Shown piece after piece: positions 33,155 to 42,240 of a DNA stretch of 50,359 nt (position 1 is the stretch's first letter; every line of letters begins with the position of its first letter). This DNA comes from Evansella sp. AB-P1 (lineage in GTDB: Bacteria > Bacillota > Bacilli > Bacillales > Salisediminibacteriaceae): contig NZ_JARUKY010000029.1 of the NCBI RefSeq assembly GCF_029688925.1, positions 1 to 50,359 of the forward strand. Reading direction: 5' to 3'. A program made the translations under genes and the position numbers. The notes beneath the pieces were generated by a model. That model made no database searches. It had not been told where the DNA came from and saw only the letters and a list, made by a program, of their open reading frames with translations.

Positions 33155-33685
33155 ATGAGCTTACATGAAGTAAGAGTCATTTCCATAATTGAAGATGAAT
33201 TTGAAGATTTAGAACTATTATATCCCCATTACCGATTGCAAGAAGAAGGTGCTATTACTCATATAGCAGGAGTAGATGTAGAAAAAACATATCGAGGTAA
33301 GTACGGAGTTCCTGTGAAACCAGACTATAGCTTTGAGCAAATTAATATAGAAGAATATGATGCCCTTTTAATACCTGGAGGTTGGGCACCAGACAAGCTG
33401 CGTAGATATGATGAAGTGTTAAGGATGGTTCATTATATGAATGAGAAAAAAAGATTGATCGGACAAATATGTCATGCTGGTTGGGTGTTAATTTCTGCAG
33501 ACATTTTACGAGGGAAGAAGGTTACGAGTACTCCTGGTATAAAAGATGACATGGAAAATGCAGGAGCTATTTGGCATAACGAAGAGGTTGTTGTTGATGG
33601 AAATATTGTTTCTAGTCGGAGACCGCCAGACTTACCGGCATATGGAAAAAGACTTGCGGAAACTCTTGTACATTTGACAAAATAA
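33155..33685 (+). CDS. DJ-1/PfpI-family protein
   Basis: 176-residue class I glutamine-amidotransferase-like protein of the PfpI group (B. subtilis YfkM-like general stress protein). The nucleophile elbow GQICHAGW has Cys106 followed by His, and the acidic helper lies in EDEFEDLELLYP near the N-terminus. Family members act as deglycases, chaperones or proteases and are usually stress-induced. ATG 33155 is preferred over 33146 because GGAAGGG is 9 nt away, while it touches the earlier ATG. Confidence 0.85.
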   Translation: MSLHEVRVISIIEDEFEDLELLYPHYRLQEEGAITHIAGVDVEKTYRGKYGVPVKPDYSFEQINIEEYDALLIPGGWAPDKLRRYDEVLRMVHYMNEKKRLIGQICHAGWVLISADILRGKKVTSTPGIKDDMENAGAIWHNEEVVVDGNIVSSRRPPDLPAYGKRLAETLVHLTK

Positions 33686-33698
33686 AGATAAAGAACAG

Positions 33699-33731
33699 GG
33701 CATCTGTTTAGGGAACAGGTGTCTCTTAATG
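33699..33731 (+). terminator. Weak terminator-like hairpin
   Basis: GGCATCTGTT pairs with AACAGGTGTC (two wobble pairs) over a 5-nt loop. Only TCTTAAT follows. Confidence 0.4.
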
Positions 33732-33766
33732 AGAATAGGAGAATATAATGAAGGATTGTGGATTAC

Positions 33767-34726
33767 ATGGATAGGCAAGAAAAGTTAGAATGGATACAAG
33801 ATTTTAGGCAGTGTAATGTATCATTTGAGGAAGAAAATCCCCACTTTCATAACGTTGCATTACAAAACTACCTTTCTTTTTACAATTTTTCCGTTGAAAA
33901 AATAGATCAATATCGGTGTTGCTTTGAGAAAGTGCATGGTAAAAAGTACTTTTATCAATTCTTTTTAAAAAATAACCCTTCCGCTACAATTTACTTAGTC
34001 CATGGTTATTTGGATCATAGCGGTGGGCTTAGTAGGACAATTAATTATCTACTACAACAAAATTATCAAGTAGTTGTGTTAGACTTACCAGGGCACGGTT
34101 TCTCTGAAGGAGAAGAGGGGATGATTTCTAGCTTTGATGACTATCTTGTTGCAATTATTAGAGGATATGAACTTATAAAAGGTTATTGTGATAATATTCC
34201 CGTCATCGGATTAGGTCATAGTACTGGTGCAGCATTATTGTTTCATGCTAGTACAGAAAGGAAAATGGAGCTTAAGGGGTTATTGCTCGTTGCTCCCCTT
34301 TATTATCCATTTAAGTGGAACTTATTCAGAAGAATCTTACTTTTATCTGGAAAAGTTGTTCCGCAAAAAAAACGGAGCTTTAAGCGAAATTCAAATGATA
34401 GTGCTTACCGTAATTTTGTTAAACATGATCCCCTACAAGTGCAAGTATTAAAAGCACATTGGATTAATGCTTTAGAAAATTGGCAAAATGAATTTGTTGA
34501 TTGTCCAACATCGTATTTTCCTATTTATATGTTACAAGGGACAAAAGATACGACGGTAGATTGGAAAAAGAATTTAAACTTTTACAAAGAAAAGTGCGAT
34601 ACCTTCCAAGTGGCTTTATTTGAAGATGCTCGACATCAGCTATTAAACGAACGAATGGAAATACGTTACCTTGTTTATAAAAGAATTAATGCATTTTTGG
34701 CTGAAGTGATTGATGATGATTTCTAA
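33767..34726 (+). CDS. Alpha/beta hydrolase (lysophospholipase/monoglyceride lipase-like)
   Basis: 319-residue serine hydrolase. The oxyanion segment is YLVHGYLDHSGG, the nucleophile elbow is GHSTG with Ser152, the acidic residue lies in QGTKDTTVDW and the catalytic His in EDARHQLLNE. The layout matches lysophospholipase L2/monoacylglycerol lipase-type enzymes. No signal peptide is present. GTG 33758 is an alternative start. A short ORF from 33748 with a better binding site (AGGAG) reads MKDCGLHG and stops at 33774, overlapping this ATG. The 3' end overlaps the convergent MFS gene by 41 bp. Confidence 0.82.
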   Translation: MDRQEKLEWIQDFRQCNVSFEEENPHFHNVALQNYLSFYNFSVEKIDQYRCCFEKVHGKKYFYQFFLKNNPSATIYLVHGYLDHSGGLSRTINYLLQQNYQVVVLDLPGHGFSEGEEGMISSFDDYLVAIIRGYELIKGYCDNIPVIGLGHSTGAALLFHASTERKMELKGLLLVAPLYYPFKWNLFRRILLLSGKVVPQKKRSFKRNSNDSAYRNFVKHDPLQVQVLKAHWINALENWQNEFVDCPTSYFPIYMLQGTKDTTVDWKKNLNFYKEKCDTFQVALFEDARHQLLNERMEIRYLVYKRINAFLAEVIDDDF

Positions 34727-35843
34727 AAAGAATAAAGAACGTTAATGCAAGTCCGACCATTATAAGTCCACTTATAAATAATGGTTGTCCAAATGCATCA
34801 GATATTGCTCCAGAAAAACTAGAACCAAATACTACACCTAAAGAAAAACAAGCATAAAAAAGGCCAAATGCCTTTCCTCTATTATATGATGTTGAAATGT
34901 CTAGGACCATTCTGTTCATAGAGGGAAAAATAAATGAAAATCCTACACCATATATAAGCATGATGATCGCGATCATTTCAATGGATTGTAATTGACTTAA
35001 GCTAATTAAGGAGAAACTGATTAAACCCATTCCAATCAGAATGATCAAAGAGGGTGAATACCTGTCGAATAAACGATTTAACGGTGATAAAAAGATAATA
35101 AGTGCTACAATGCCGAAGCTACTTAATAATAGACCAGTTACAGCAGTACTTAACGACAGTGATTCTACTTTTAATGGTAAAGCGTATGCGAGTACCCCCA
35201 TACTCATCATTAAGGCGAAGGCGCTAATTAAGGCTTGTAGCATGATAGGATTACGTAATAATGGTAAAATATCTTTCATATCTACAGCTTTTCTTTCAAA
35301 GGACTTACTAGATTCCTTTAACCAAATAAACGCAACGATGCCTGTAATGAAAAAAAGTACAGCAACAAAATAGAAAATTGTATCAACAGATAATCGAGCT
35401 GACATGATTCCTCCAAAGGCCGGACCTATAATGGCAGCTGTTCCAATACATGCTCCTGAGAATGCCATCGTTTTTCCACGCCTTCTGGAAGGGGCTAAGT
35501 CCCCTAAGTAAGCAAATGCTGCAGGGATAAGTGCTCCCCCTGCTAATCCGTGAAATAACCGACTCCAAAATAACCCCCAGCCTGATTGTGCTAATGGATA
35601 AAATAAAAGGGCCACTGCTACAAATCCCATTCCGAATAGTAGCATCTTTTTTCGTCCGTAACGATCAATCCAATGACCAGAAATGGCATTTCCAATCATA
35701 TTAGACAACGAATAAATAGCAATAATCATTCCTGTTAAAAAACTAGAGGCTCCAAGTTCTGTTGCGTAGGGTGCAATAATAGGTAATTGTATGAACGTAT
35801 CTAAAAAAGCTATGATAATAATGGCATATATAAAGATAAGCAT
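34686..35843 (-). CDS. MFS transporter
   Basis: 385-residue major facilitator carrier with about twelve helices. The signature GHWIDRYGRKK lies between helices 2 and 3, and FSGACIGTAAIIGPAFGG in helix 5 is the antiporter-type motif C, suggesting a drug or metabolite exporter. The ATG at 35843 has GGAG 7 nt upstream; the longer frame to 36020 runs through non-membrane sequence. The 3' end overlaps the convergent hydrolase gene. Confidence 0.85.
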   Translation of the reverse strand: MLIFIYAIIIIAFLDTFIQLPIIAPYATELGASSFLTGMIIAIYSLSNMIGNAISGHWIDRYGRKKMLLFGMGFVAVALLFYPLAQSGWGLFWSRLFHGLAGGALIPAAFAYLGDLAPSRRRGKTMAFSGACIGTAAIIGPAFGGIMSARLSVDTIFYFVAVLFFITGIVAFIWLKESSKSFERKAVDMKDILPLLRNPIMLQALISAFALMMSMGVLAYALPLKVESLSLSTAVTGLLLSSFGIVALIIFLSPLNRLFDRYSPSLIILIGMGLISFSLISLSQLQSIEMIAIIMLIYGVGFSFIFPSMNRMVLDISTSYNRGKAFGLFYACFSLGVVFGSSFSGAISDAFGQPLFISGLIMVGLALTFFILFRNHHQSLQPKMH

Positions 35844-36110
35844 GCTAGTTCTCCTTTCAGACATGACTACTTTTACTATACAGGAATGCTCTTGTTGGAG
35901 CAAAGTGAACGATCCATTGATATAAAAGAAATAAGCTGTATTAAAGGATGATGTTGTTTTAGTAGAAACGTGATTATTACAGAAGAATTCTAGAGCAGCA
36001 GAAAGCAGCAAAATAATCAAATGCTAAAATCAACAATAAAATTTATCAGTGCCAATAGAAAATGCCACTTATAAAGAATTTAACGTGGTTTAAAAGTAAG
36101 GGGATATATA

Positions 36111-37226
36111 ATGGATAAAGTATATTTAGACTATAATGCTAGTACACCGTTGGACCCAGTTGTAGTAAAAACATTGGTACGACTTCTTGAGGAAGAATAT
36201 GGTAACCCATCAAACTCACATTGGGCAGCGAAAAATGCAAAAGGAATACTTGAAAAGGCAAGAGATCAAGTAGCTAGCCTCATTTCAGCCAAGAAGGACG
36301 AAATAGTATTTACAAGTGGAGGAAGTGAATCAAATAACCATGCACTAAAAGGGGTCTATTATGCCCTAAAAGAGAAAGGGAACCATATTATTACTACCAA
36401 TATTGAGCATCCTGCTATAAAAAAGCCGTTAGCTTTCCTAGAAAGGGAAGGAGTAAAGGTAACGTACATACAAGCAAATAGGAATGGAGTCATTGATCCA
36501 GAAGAAGTACAAAAAGCAATTACAAATAAAACAATTCTTATTTCTATTATGCATGCAAATAACGAAGTAGGAACAATTCAGCCAATTAAATCGATAGGTA
36601 GAATCGCTAAGGAGCATAAAATCCTATTCCATTCAGATGCATCACAGTCGTTAGGGAAAATTCCAGTCAATGTGAAGGAACTAGGAGTAGATTTATTAAC
36701 CGTTGCTGGGCATAAAATTTATGGACCAAAGGGTATCGGTTCATTGTACATAAGAAAAAATACTCCAATTGACTCTTTTATACATGGTGCCGGACATGAG
36801 GCTGGGAGGAGAGCAGGAACAGAAAGTATTATGTTAGCTGCAGGACTTGGAGCAGCTTGTGAGAAGTGCGAACAGTATTCAGATAATAAACTAGTGAAAG
36901 ATCTCCGTAATTATTTTTGGAGAGGACTACAGAAATCTTTTGGAGAAAGTATCGTTTTAAATGGTAATTTAAACGATACGCTTCCAAACACATTAAGCGT
37001 TTGTTTTATTGGACATATTGGACAAGATATTTTAGACAAAGTACCAGAGGTAGCTGCTTCTACAGGTGCTGCTTGTCATACTGGTCATGTTGCTTTATCA
37101 GATGTTCTCGTTGCTATGGGAGTAACGAAAGAAATAGGAAAGGGAGCTGTTCGTTTTAGTTTAGGACGTTTTACAACAAAAGAAGAAATAGATTTTGTAC
37201 TAGACATACTAAAGGAAAGAATTTAA
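36111..37226 (+). CDS. Cysteine desulfurase (NifS/IscS family)
   Basis: 371-residue PLP-dependent enzyme that removes sulfur from cysteine. Visible are YLDYNASTPLDP at the start, TSGGSESNNHAL, NIEHPAI, the PLP lysine K202 in GHKIYGPKG, and a candidate catalytic Cys322 in STGAACHTG. It stands alone, with no iscU, nifU or thiI gene beside it, so its sulfur acceptor cannot be inferred. GGGGATATATA precedes the ATG. A strong terminator follows. Confidence 0.9.
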   Translation: MDKVYLDYNASTPLDPVVVKTLVRLLEEEYGNPSNSHWAAKNAKGILEKARDQVASLISAKKDEIVFTSGGSESNNHALKGVYYALKEKGNHIITTNIEHPAIKKPLAFLEREGVKVTYIQANRNGVIDPEEVQKAITNKTILISIMHANNEVGTIQPIKSIGRIAKEHKILFHSDASQSLGKIPVNVKELGVDLLTVAGHKIYGPKGIGSLYIRKNTPIDSFIHGAGHEAGRRAGTESIMLAAGLGAACEKCEQYSDNKLVKDLRNYFWRGLQKSFGESIVLNGNLNDTLPNTLSVCFIGHIGQDILDKVPEVAASTGAACHTGHVALSDVLVAMGVTKEIGKGAVRFSLGRFTTKEEIDFVLDILKERI

Positions 37227-37273
37227 ATAGAAACAATTTATACTATAATATATATTACTATAAAGGTATTTCC

Positions 37274-37312
37274 AGTAAAAAAAGCCCTGATTAATCAGGG
37301 CTTTTTTTACTA
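37274..37312. terminator. Bidirectional terminator
   Basis: AGTAAAAAAAGCCCTGATT and its exact complement are adjacent; it lies between convergent genes. Confidence 0.9.
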
Positions 37313-37325
37313 TTTCATTAATTTA

Positions 37326-38597
37326 TTAACTAGCAACCTTACTATTTAGTTCCTTTTGTTCTTGTTGTTTTCTCAGTTTGGCAATATCAAAACGAAGTAA
37401 AATAGTTACTAGTAAAGCTGCGATAAACATGAATCCAAAAATATACATCATAATCTGGTAACTTCCTGTAATTTCACGCAGTTGTGCAGTTAAAATTGGA
37501 CCAACTAACCCAGCTGCAGCCCAAGCAGTTAAAATGTAACCGTGAATTGCACTTAATTGTTTTGTGCCAAACACATCTCCAAGGAAAGCTGGTATAACTG
37601 CAAATCCTCCACCATAGCATGTAATTGCTGCAAAAATTACGATTTGGAACAAGATAACATGTGCGATACTTGGCAACAAGAAATATGCTGCAATTTGAAT
37701 AGCAAAGAAAGCAAGGTACGTGTTCGGTCTACCAATATAATCAGAAAAGGTAGCCCAGCCAATTCGTCCAAGTCCATTAAATACCCCAATAAGACCAACC
37801 ATCGTCGCAGCGGCTGCTGCACTCATTCCAACAGTTTCTTGTGCTAGAGGAGATGCCACAGAGATAATTGCTATACCACAAGTAATGTTTATGAAAAGTA
37901 TAACCCATAAATACCAGAAACGCTTTGTACGTACTGCTTCATTTGCAGTTAATTGTGCAAGATCTTTTTTAACTTTTTTACTACCATTCTGTTCATCAAC
38001 ATTAAATCCTGCTGGTGCCCATCCTGGCTTTGGTGGCTCCAAGTACTGAGCTGCTGCCATAATAATAACAAAATATACAGAACCTAAAATGAAAAATGTT
38101 GTAGCTAAGCCAACGGAGTTGATTAATGCGTTCATAATTGGGCTACTAACCATAGATGCAAAACCGAAGCCCATGATTGCAAGTCCAGTAGCTAATCCTC
38201 TACGATCAGGAAACCATTTAACTAATGTTGATACTGGTGTGATATAACCTAACCCTAAACCAATACCACCGAATACACCGTAGAAAAGATATAATAAAAT
38301 AATGTTTTCTAATAACATAGCTACCCCGGAACCAGCGATACCTACTCCGAAGAAACAAGCAGCTAGTATTCCAGATTTTCTAGGTCCATATTTCTCTACG
38401 AAATGTCCTAAAAACGCAGCTGCAAGACCTAGAAATAAAATAGCAATACTAAATGTTAATTGCACATCGGATAAATTCCAACCGAATTGATTTGTAATTG
38501 GATTTGTAAAAACACTCCACGCATAAACGGAACCAATTGAAATATGAATCCCAACAGCGGATAAGGCAATGAGCCAACGGTTTTTTGTTTTTTCCAT
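37326..38597 (-). CDS. OFA-family MFS transporter (oxalate/formate antiporter type)
   Basis: 423-residue twelve-helix carrier of the oxalate/formate antiporter family. Typical features are GIHISIGSVYAWSVFTNPI in helix 1, WFPDRRGLATGLAIMGFGF in the central region and the loop with PPKPGWAP. Characterised members exchange small mono- or dicarboxylates such as oxalate, formate or pyruvate. A good binding site (AAAAGGGGAA) precedes the ATG. Which anion this one carries is not visible. Confidence 0.85.
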   Translation of the reverse strand: MEKTKNRWLIALSAVGIHISIGSVYAWSVFTNPITNQFGWNLSDVQLTFSIAILFLGLAAAFLGHFVEKYGPRKSGILAACFFGVGIAGSGVAMLLENIILLYLFYGVFGGIGLGLGYITPVSTLVKWFPDRRGLATGLAIMGFGFASMVSSPIMNALINSVGLATTFFILGSVYFVIIMAAAQYLEPPKPGWAPAGFNVDEQNGSKKVKKDLAQLTANEAVRTKRFWYLWVILFINITCGIAIISVASPLAQETVGMSAAAAATMVGLIGVFNGLGRIGWATFSDYIGRPNTYLAFFAIQIAAYFLLPSIAHVILFQIVIFAAITCYGGGFAVIPAFLGDVFGTKQLSAIHGYILTAWAAAGLVGPILTAQLREITGSYQIMMYIFGFMFIAALLVTILLRFDIAKLRKQQEQKELNSKVAS

Positions 38598-39046
38598 TTT
38601 GTATTCCCCTTTTCAGTGATTGTGTATTCTTAAGAAGGGATAAGGCCAAAAGAGACTATCACATATACACCTTCAATATTGGATAGAATTTTATATTAGG
38701 CTTTGTTAAGGTGAAGACCTTATAGAAATTTGATTTTTCCAGAAGGTGATTAACAGAGCCTTTTAATGAAAGATCGAAAGAATACACGAATTAAATTTTA
38801 TAGATGACATTGTTCTTATAGCTTTATATTTTGTATAAAGAATAATTACACTGTTTTTCTATAACTAATTGTACAATAGTTCACAAGGATGGATAGATAC
38901 AAAACATGAAGATTTGTTGAACAACTATTGAAGAATTTATTAACAAATGTAATGAAAATAACTTAAAAGCCCTTCGATCATTGAATTACAGCGTATTTTA
39001 TAACTCCTATTCTTCTTAGAAGTAATCAATACTGTATCAATGTAGA
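38598..39046. other. AT-rich intergenic region
   Basis: About 450 bp between the OFA transporter and the small membrane gene. It must hold the transporter's promoter. I see no ORF with a ribosome binding site, no repeat box and no recognised riboswitch. AATCGTA/TACGATT (39047-39079) could form a hairpin beyond the 3' end of the next gene, but has no U-tract. Confidence 0.5.
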
Positions 39047-39082
39047 AATCGTACTGTACTAGTTTAAAATAATACGATTGTA

Positions 39083-39286
39083 TTATGAAGGACCAGTAGA
39101 ATTTTCATGTTCTGTTATTTTTTTAATCTGCTCCATAGGTTGAAATTTAATTTTCTTCTCGGTTAAGCTGTACCATAAAATGATGAATGAGAGAATATTA
39201 AATATGAATACTAATATGACACAAGTCCAAATAAACCATAGAGTATTTAAAATATTTTTATAAATCCACAAATCATACAAATTCAT
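39083..39286 (-). CDS. Small single-helix membrane protein
   Basis: 67-residue protein with one long hydrophobic stretch (LWFIWTCVILVFIFNILSFI) followed by a basic, then polar tail. GAGAGG lies about 4 nt before the ATG. It is divergent from the germinant receptor operon. Small 'D' subunits are known beside some receptor operons but usually have two helices, so a functional link is only a possibility. Confidence 0.45.
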   Translation of the reverse strand: MNLYDLWIYKNILNTLWFIWTCVILVFIFNILSFIILWYSLTEKKIKFQPMEQIKKITEHENSTGPS

Positions 39287-39358
39287 AACCCCTCTCTTAG
39301 TTAAATTTAACCTTACATAAATTCACTAAACTATACGTTTATATATTTAACAAAAAAA

Positions 39359-39387
39359 GAATGAATTATCATAAATGATGAATACTA
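39359..39387 (+). promoter_or_regulatory. Sigma-G-like promoter of the germinant receptor operon
   Basis: GAATG (39359-39363) and AATACTA (39381-39387) are 17 nt apart, matching the forespore pattern GHATR / CATNHTA except the first base of the -10. Germinant receptor operons are expressed in the forespore, which agrees. Confidence 0.5.
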
Positions 39388-39457
39388 ACATGGATAAAAA
39401 TGAAACAACTGAAAAAGTAAATATGTCTGTTTAAAAATTTGAATAGGAGTCCATGTC

Positions 39458-41032
39458 ATGGAATTAGAACAAGAACAAAAATTTGAGAAAATCCAATCCT
39501 TTTTGCGTTTAAATATAAATAACGTCTTTACTGAACTAGGCAATAATTCAGATATTGTTAAAAGGGAGTTTAGTCTATATAAAAATTCTACGATAAAGGC
39601 TGCTTTTTTCTATGTTGATGGTTTAGTCAATGAAGAGGTAGTGGAGAAAACGATTCTAACACCGATGATTGATCGAAGCTATAAACTAGAAAGTACAAGT
39701 GAAATAAAAGGGGAAGCATTAATAGAAACGATTTATGAGCAGCTAATCTCTACTCCTTCCGTAGCCATTGTGAATACGATAAATGAAGGAATAGATGGAA
39801 TATTGTCTGGAGATACCTTTCTTTTAGTTGATACATGTGATCAAGGTTTTATTTTATCTACGAAAGGATGGGCAAGCAGAGGAATTGATGCTCCGGAAAC
39901 GGAACCAGTGATACGTGGACCAAGAGACGGTTTTTCTGAAAATATAAGGACAAATACATCTTTAGTTAGAAGAAGAATAAGGGATACAAATTTTAATATC
40001 GATGCTTTAAAAATAGGAAAGAGATCTAGGACAGATGTTGGTGTAGGATATATAGAAGGAATTGTAAATGAAGGTTTAGTAAAAGAGGTAAAGGATAGGT
40101 TAAATAGGATTGATATAGATGCAGTATTGGAAAGTGGTTATATTGAAGAATTAATTAGTGATGCACCTTTATCACCATTTGTTACTATTCAGAGTACGGA
40201 ACGACCAGATAAAGTTGCAGCAAGTCTGTATGAAGGAAGAGTAGCTATTTTTGTTGATAATACTCCATTCGTTTTATTAGCTCCTGCCCATTTTTGGCAA
40301 TTTCTTCAGGCTTCTGATGATTATTATAATAATTATTTAATGGGAACGTTCTTTCGTTTAATTCGATATAGCGCATTCATTATAAGCTTAACATTGCCTT
40401 CCATTTATGTCATGCTTGCAAGTTTTCATCAAGAGATGATACCTACCCCATTAGCAGTAGCTATTGCTGCAGGGAGAGAAGCAATACCATTTCCTGTATT
40501 ACTAGAGGCAATCATAATGGAAATTGCCTTTGAATTAATGCGAGAAGCTGGACTACGAATGCCTAAGCCTATTGGACAAGCAGTAAGTATTGTTGGTTCA
40601 CTCATTATTGGGCAAGCTGCAGTAGAGGCAGGTTTAGTTTCTCCTATTATGGTAATTGTTGTTGCAACAACAGGAATAGCAGCATTTTCAATCCCACATT
40701 ATGATGCGTCGTATTCAATTAGATTACTTAGGTTCCCTATATTACTTGCTTCAGGGACGTTGGGTCTTCTCGGCTTCTCAGCAGTAATTACACTTTTGGC
40801 CCTTCACGCTTTTTCATTACGTTCTTTTGGTGAAGCCTATTTGTCACCAATTATTCCCATGAATCCTACAGATCAAAAAGATACGATTCTCCGCATTCCA
40901 TGGTGGGGGAATAAAAAGAGACCTGAGAGTGCTCGAGGTGATACAACACGTGTTGGTGAACACCAAAAGCCTAGTCCTAGTGGCAATGAAACTACAGAAA
41001 AGAATGAAGAGAGTCAAGAAAATGATAAGTAA
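39458..41032 (+). CDS. Spore germinant receptor A subunit (GerA family)
   Basis: 524-residue GerAA/GerKA-type subunit of an inner-membrane nutrient receptor of the spore. A soluble N-terminal half (ending near SPFVTIQSTERPDK) precedes a membrane part starting about residue 290 with PSIYVMLASFHQEMIPTPLA and several more helices, then a charged Pro/Glu-rich tail. It includes the conserved EAIIMEIAFELMREAGLRMP stretch. It acts with the C and B subunits encoded downstream in forming a receptor that responds to amino acids or sugars. The ligand cannot be told. Confidence 0.93.
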   Translation: MELEQEQKFEKIQSFLRLNINNVFTELGNNSDIVKREFSLYKNSTIKAAFFYVDGLVNEEVVEKTILTPMIDRSYKLESTSEIKGEALIETIYEQLISTPSVAIVNTINEGIDGILSGDTFLLVDTCDQGFILSTKGWASRGIDAPETEPVIRGPRDGFSENIRTNTSLVRRRIRDTNFNIDALKIGKRSRTDVGVGYIEGIVNEGLVKEVKDRLNRIDIDAVLESGYIEELISDAPLSPFVTIQSTERPDKVAASLYEGRVAIFVDNTPFVLLAPAHFWQFLQASDDYYNNYLMGTFFRLIRYSAFIISLTLPSIYVMLASFHQEMIPTPLAVAIAAGREAIPFPVLLEAIIMEIAFELMREAGLRMPKPIGQAVSIVGSLIIGQAAVEAGLVSPIMVIVVATTGIAAFSIPHYDASYSIRLLRFPILLASGTLGLLGFSAVITLLALHAFSLRSFGEAYLSPIIPMNPTDQKDTILRIPWWGNKKRPESARGDTTRVGEHQKPSPSGNETTEKNEESQENDK

Positions 41033-41047
41033 GAAGGGATATTGTTG

Positions 41048-42235
41048 ATGAGTAAAGTGATAACTATTCTTGTCATACTTTGTTGCTTAGTAGGGTGTAT
41101 AGGAAAGGAAGAAATCGATGACTTAGCCATGGTAATGTCCTTTGCAATAGATAAAAACGAAGAAAATAATAATCTGATTATAACTGCACAAATAGCTCGA
41201 CCAGGTAATGTAACAGGTGATACTGGTGGCGGTGGAGAAGGGGAACCCATTTGGACTGCTACGAGTGAAGGAGAAACCATTTTTGAAGCAATTAGAAATT
41301 TAGCCCGTTTTTCATCGAGACGAGTTTTTTGGGCACACAATTTCATTATAGTAGTTAGCGAAAAGGTTGCACGTGAAGATGGATTAGTAGATATTATTGA
41401 TTTTTTTAATCGGAATAACGAATTACGCATGAGAACTTGGGTGGTAATTTCTGAAAAAGATGCAAGGGAATTAGTAGCCACGAAAACAGGTCTGGAAATT
41501 GTTCCGGGAATGTCTTTAGATCGACTTTTCCGTTACAGTGACATCGTTTCAGAAGCTCCTAGATCTGACGTAATGACATTAACATCAGCATACTTAGGGG
41601 AGCATACTCATCCCTACTTAGCTATGGTGAACATCCGTGATAGGGGTATTAATACAGAGTCTCCTGAGGAATTTGGTAGTATTCCGCAAGTAGAACTATC
41701 AGGAACAGCCATTTTTAAGGATGACAAAATGGTTGGGAAATTAACTGCAGAAGAATCAAGAGGTTTTTTATGGTTTATTGACAAAATTGAATCTGCTATT
41801 GTACCACTTTCTTGCCCTGAACAAAATGATAGAAGAACTAGTGTGGAATTAAGGGAAAATAAATTTAATATTTCCCCTTACATAGAGAACGACACCGTGA
41901 AATTTGAAGCTACTGTAAAAACAAAGCCTCATTTAGTTGAGCTTGGTTGTTTAACATCTAAGGAGCATAGCGAAATTGTAACAATATTAGAGGAAAAAGT
42001 AGAAGCTGCAATTATTCAAGATATTGAAATAATGTTAGCTAAGGTTCAAAAGGAGTTTAAATCTGATGTTCTACAATTAGGACGAACTTTTGAAGGAAAG
42101 TATCCGGGACAGTGGAAAGAGATGGAAAGTAGTTGGGACGATATATATCCAAATGTTGAAGTGAAGATATCTGTAAAAAGTGATATCAAAAATACGTTGC
42201 TATTAGAAAATCCAACGAGACCTGCTAAGGATTGA
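41048..42235 (+). CDS. Spore germinant receptor C subunit, Ger(x)C lipoprotein
   Basis: 395-residue lipoprotein with lipobox LVGC (Cys17), followed by the family motif KEEIDDLAMVMSFAIDK. A long extracellular region ends in an amphipathic helix containing EFKSDVLQLGR. It is the outward-facing subunit of the receptor. ATG 41048 is chosen because AAGGG is about 9 nt away; TTG codons at 41042 and 41045 are too close. It is 15 nt after the A-subunit stop and just before the B-subunit start, so all three are one operon. Confidence 0.92.
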   Translation: MSKVITILVILCCLVGCIGKEEIDDLAMVMSFAIDKNEENNNLIITAQIARPGNVTGDTGGGGEGEPIWTATSEGETIFEAIRNLARFSSRRVFWAHNFIIVVSEKVAREDGLVDIIDFFNRNNELRMRTWVVISEKDARELVATKTGLEIVPGMSLDRLFRYSDIVSEAPRSDVMTLTSAYLGEHTHPYLAMVNIRDRGINTESPEEFGSIPQVELSGTAIFKDDKMVGKLTAEESRGFLWFIDKIESAIVPLSCPEQNDRRTSVELRENKFNISPYIENDTVKFEATVKTKPHLVELGCLTSKEHSEIVTILEEKVEAAIIQDIEIMLAKVQKEFKSDVLQLGRTFEGKYPGQWKEMESSWDDIYPNVEVKISVKSDIKNTLLLENPTRPAKD

Positions 42236-42240
42236 TAAAT

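Noticed and set aside
38449-38649. Minus-strand 66-codon frame at the OFA transporter start
   Set aside because: Out-of-phase shadow of the transporter gene and its leader.
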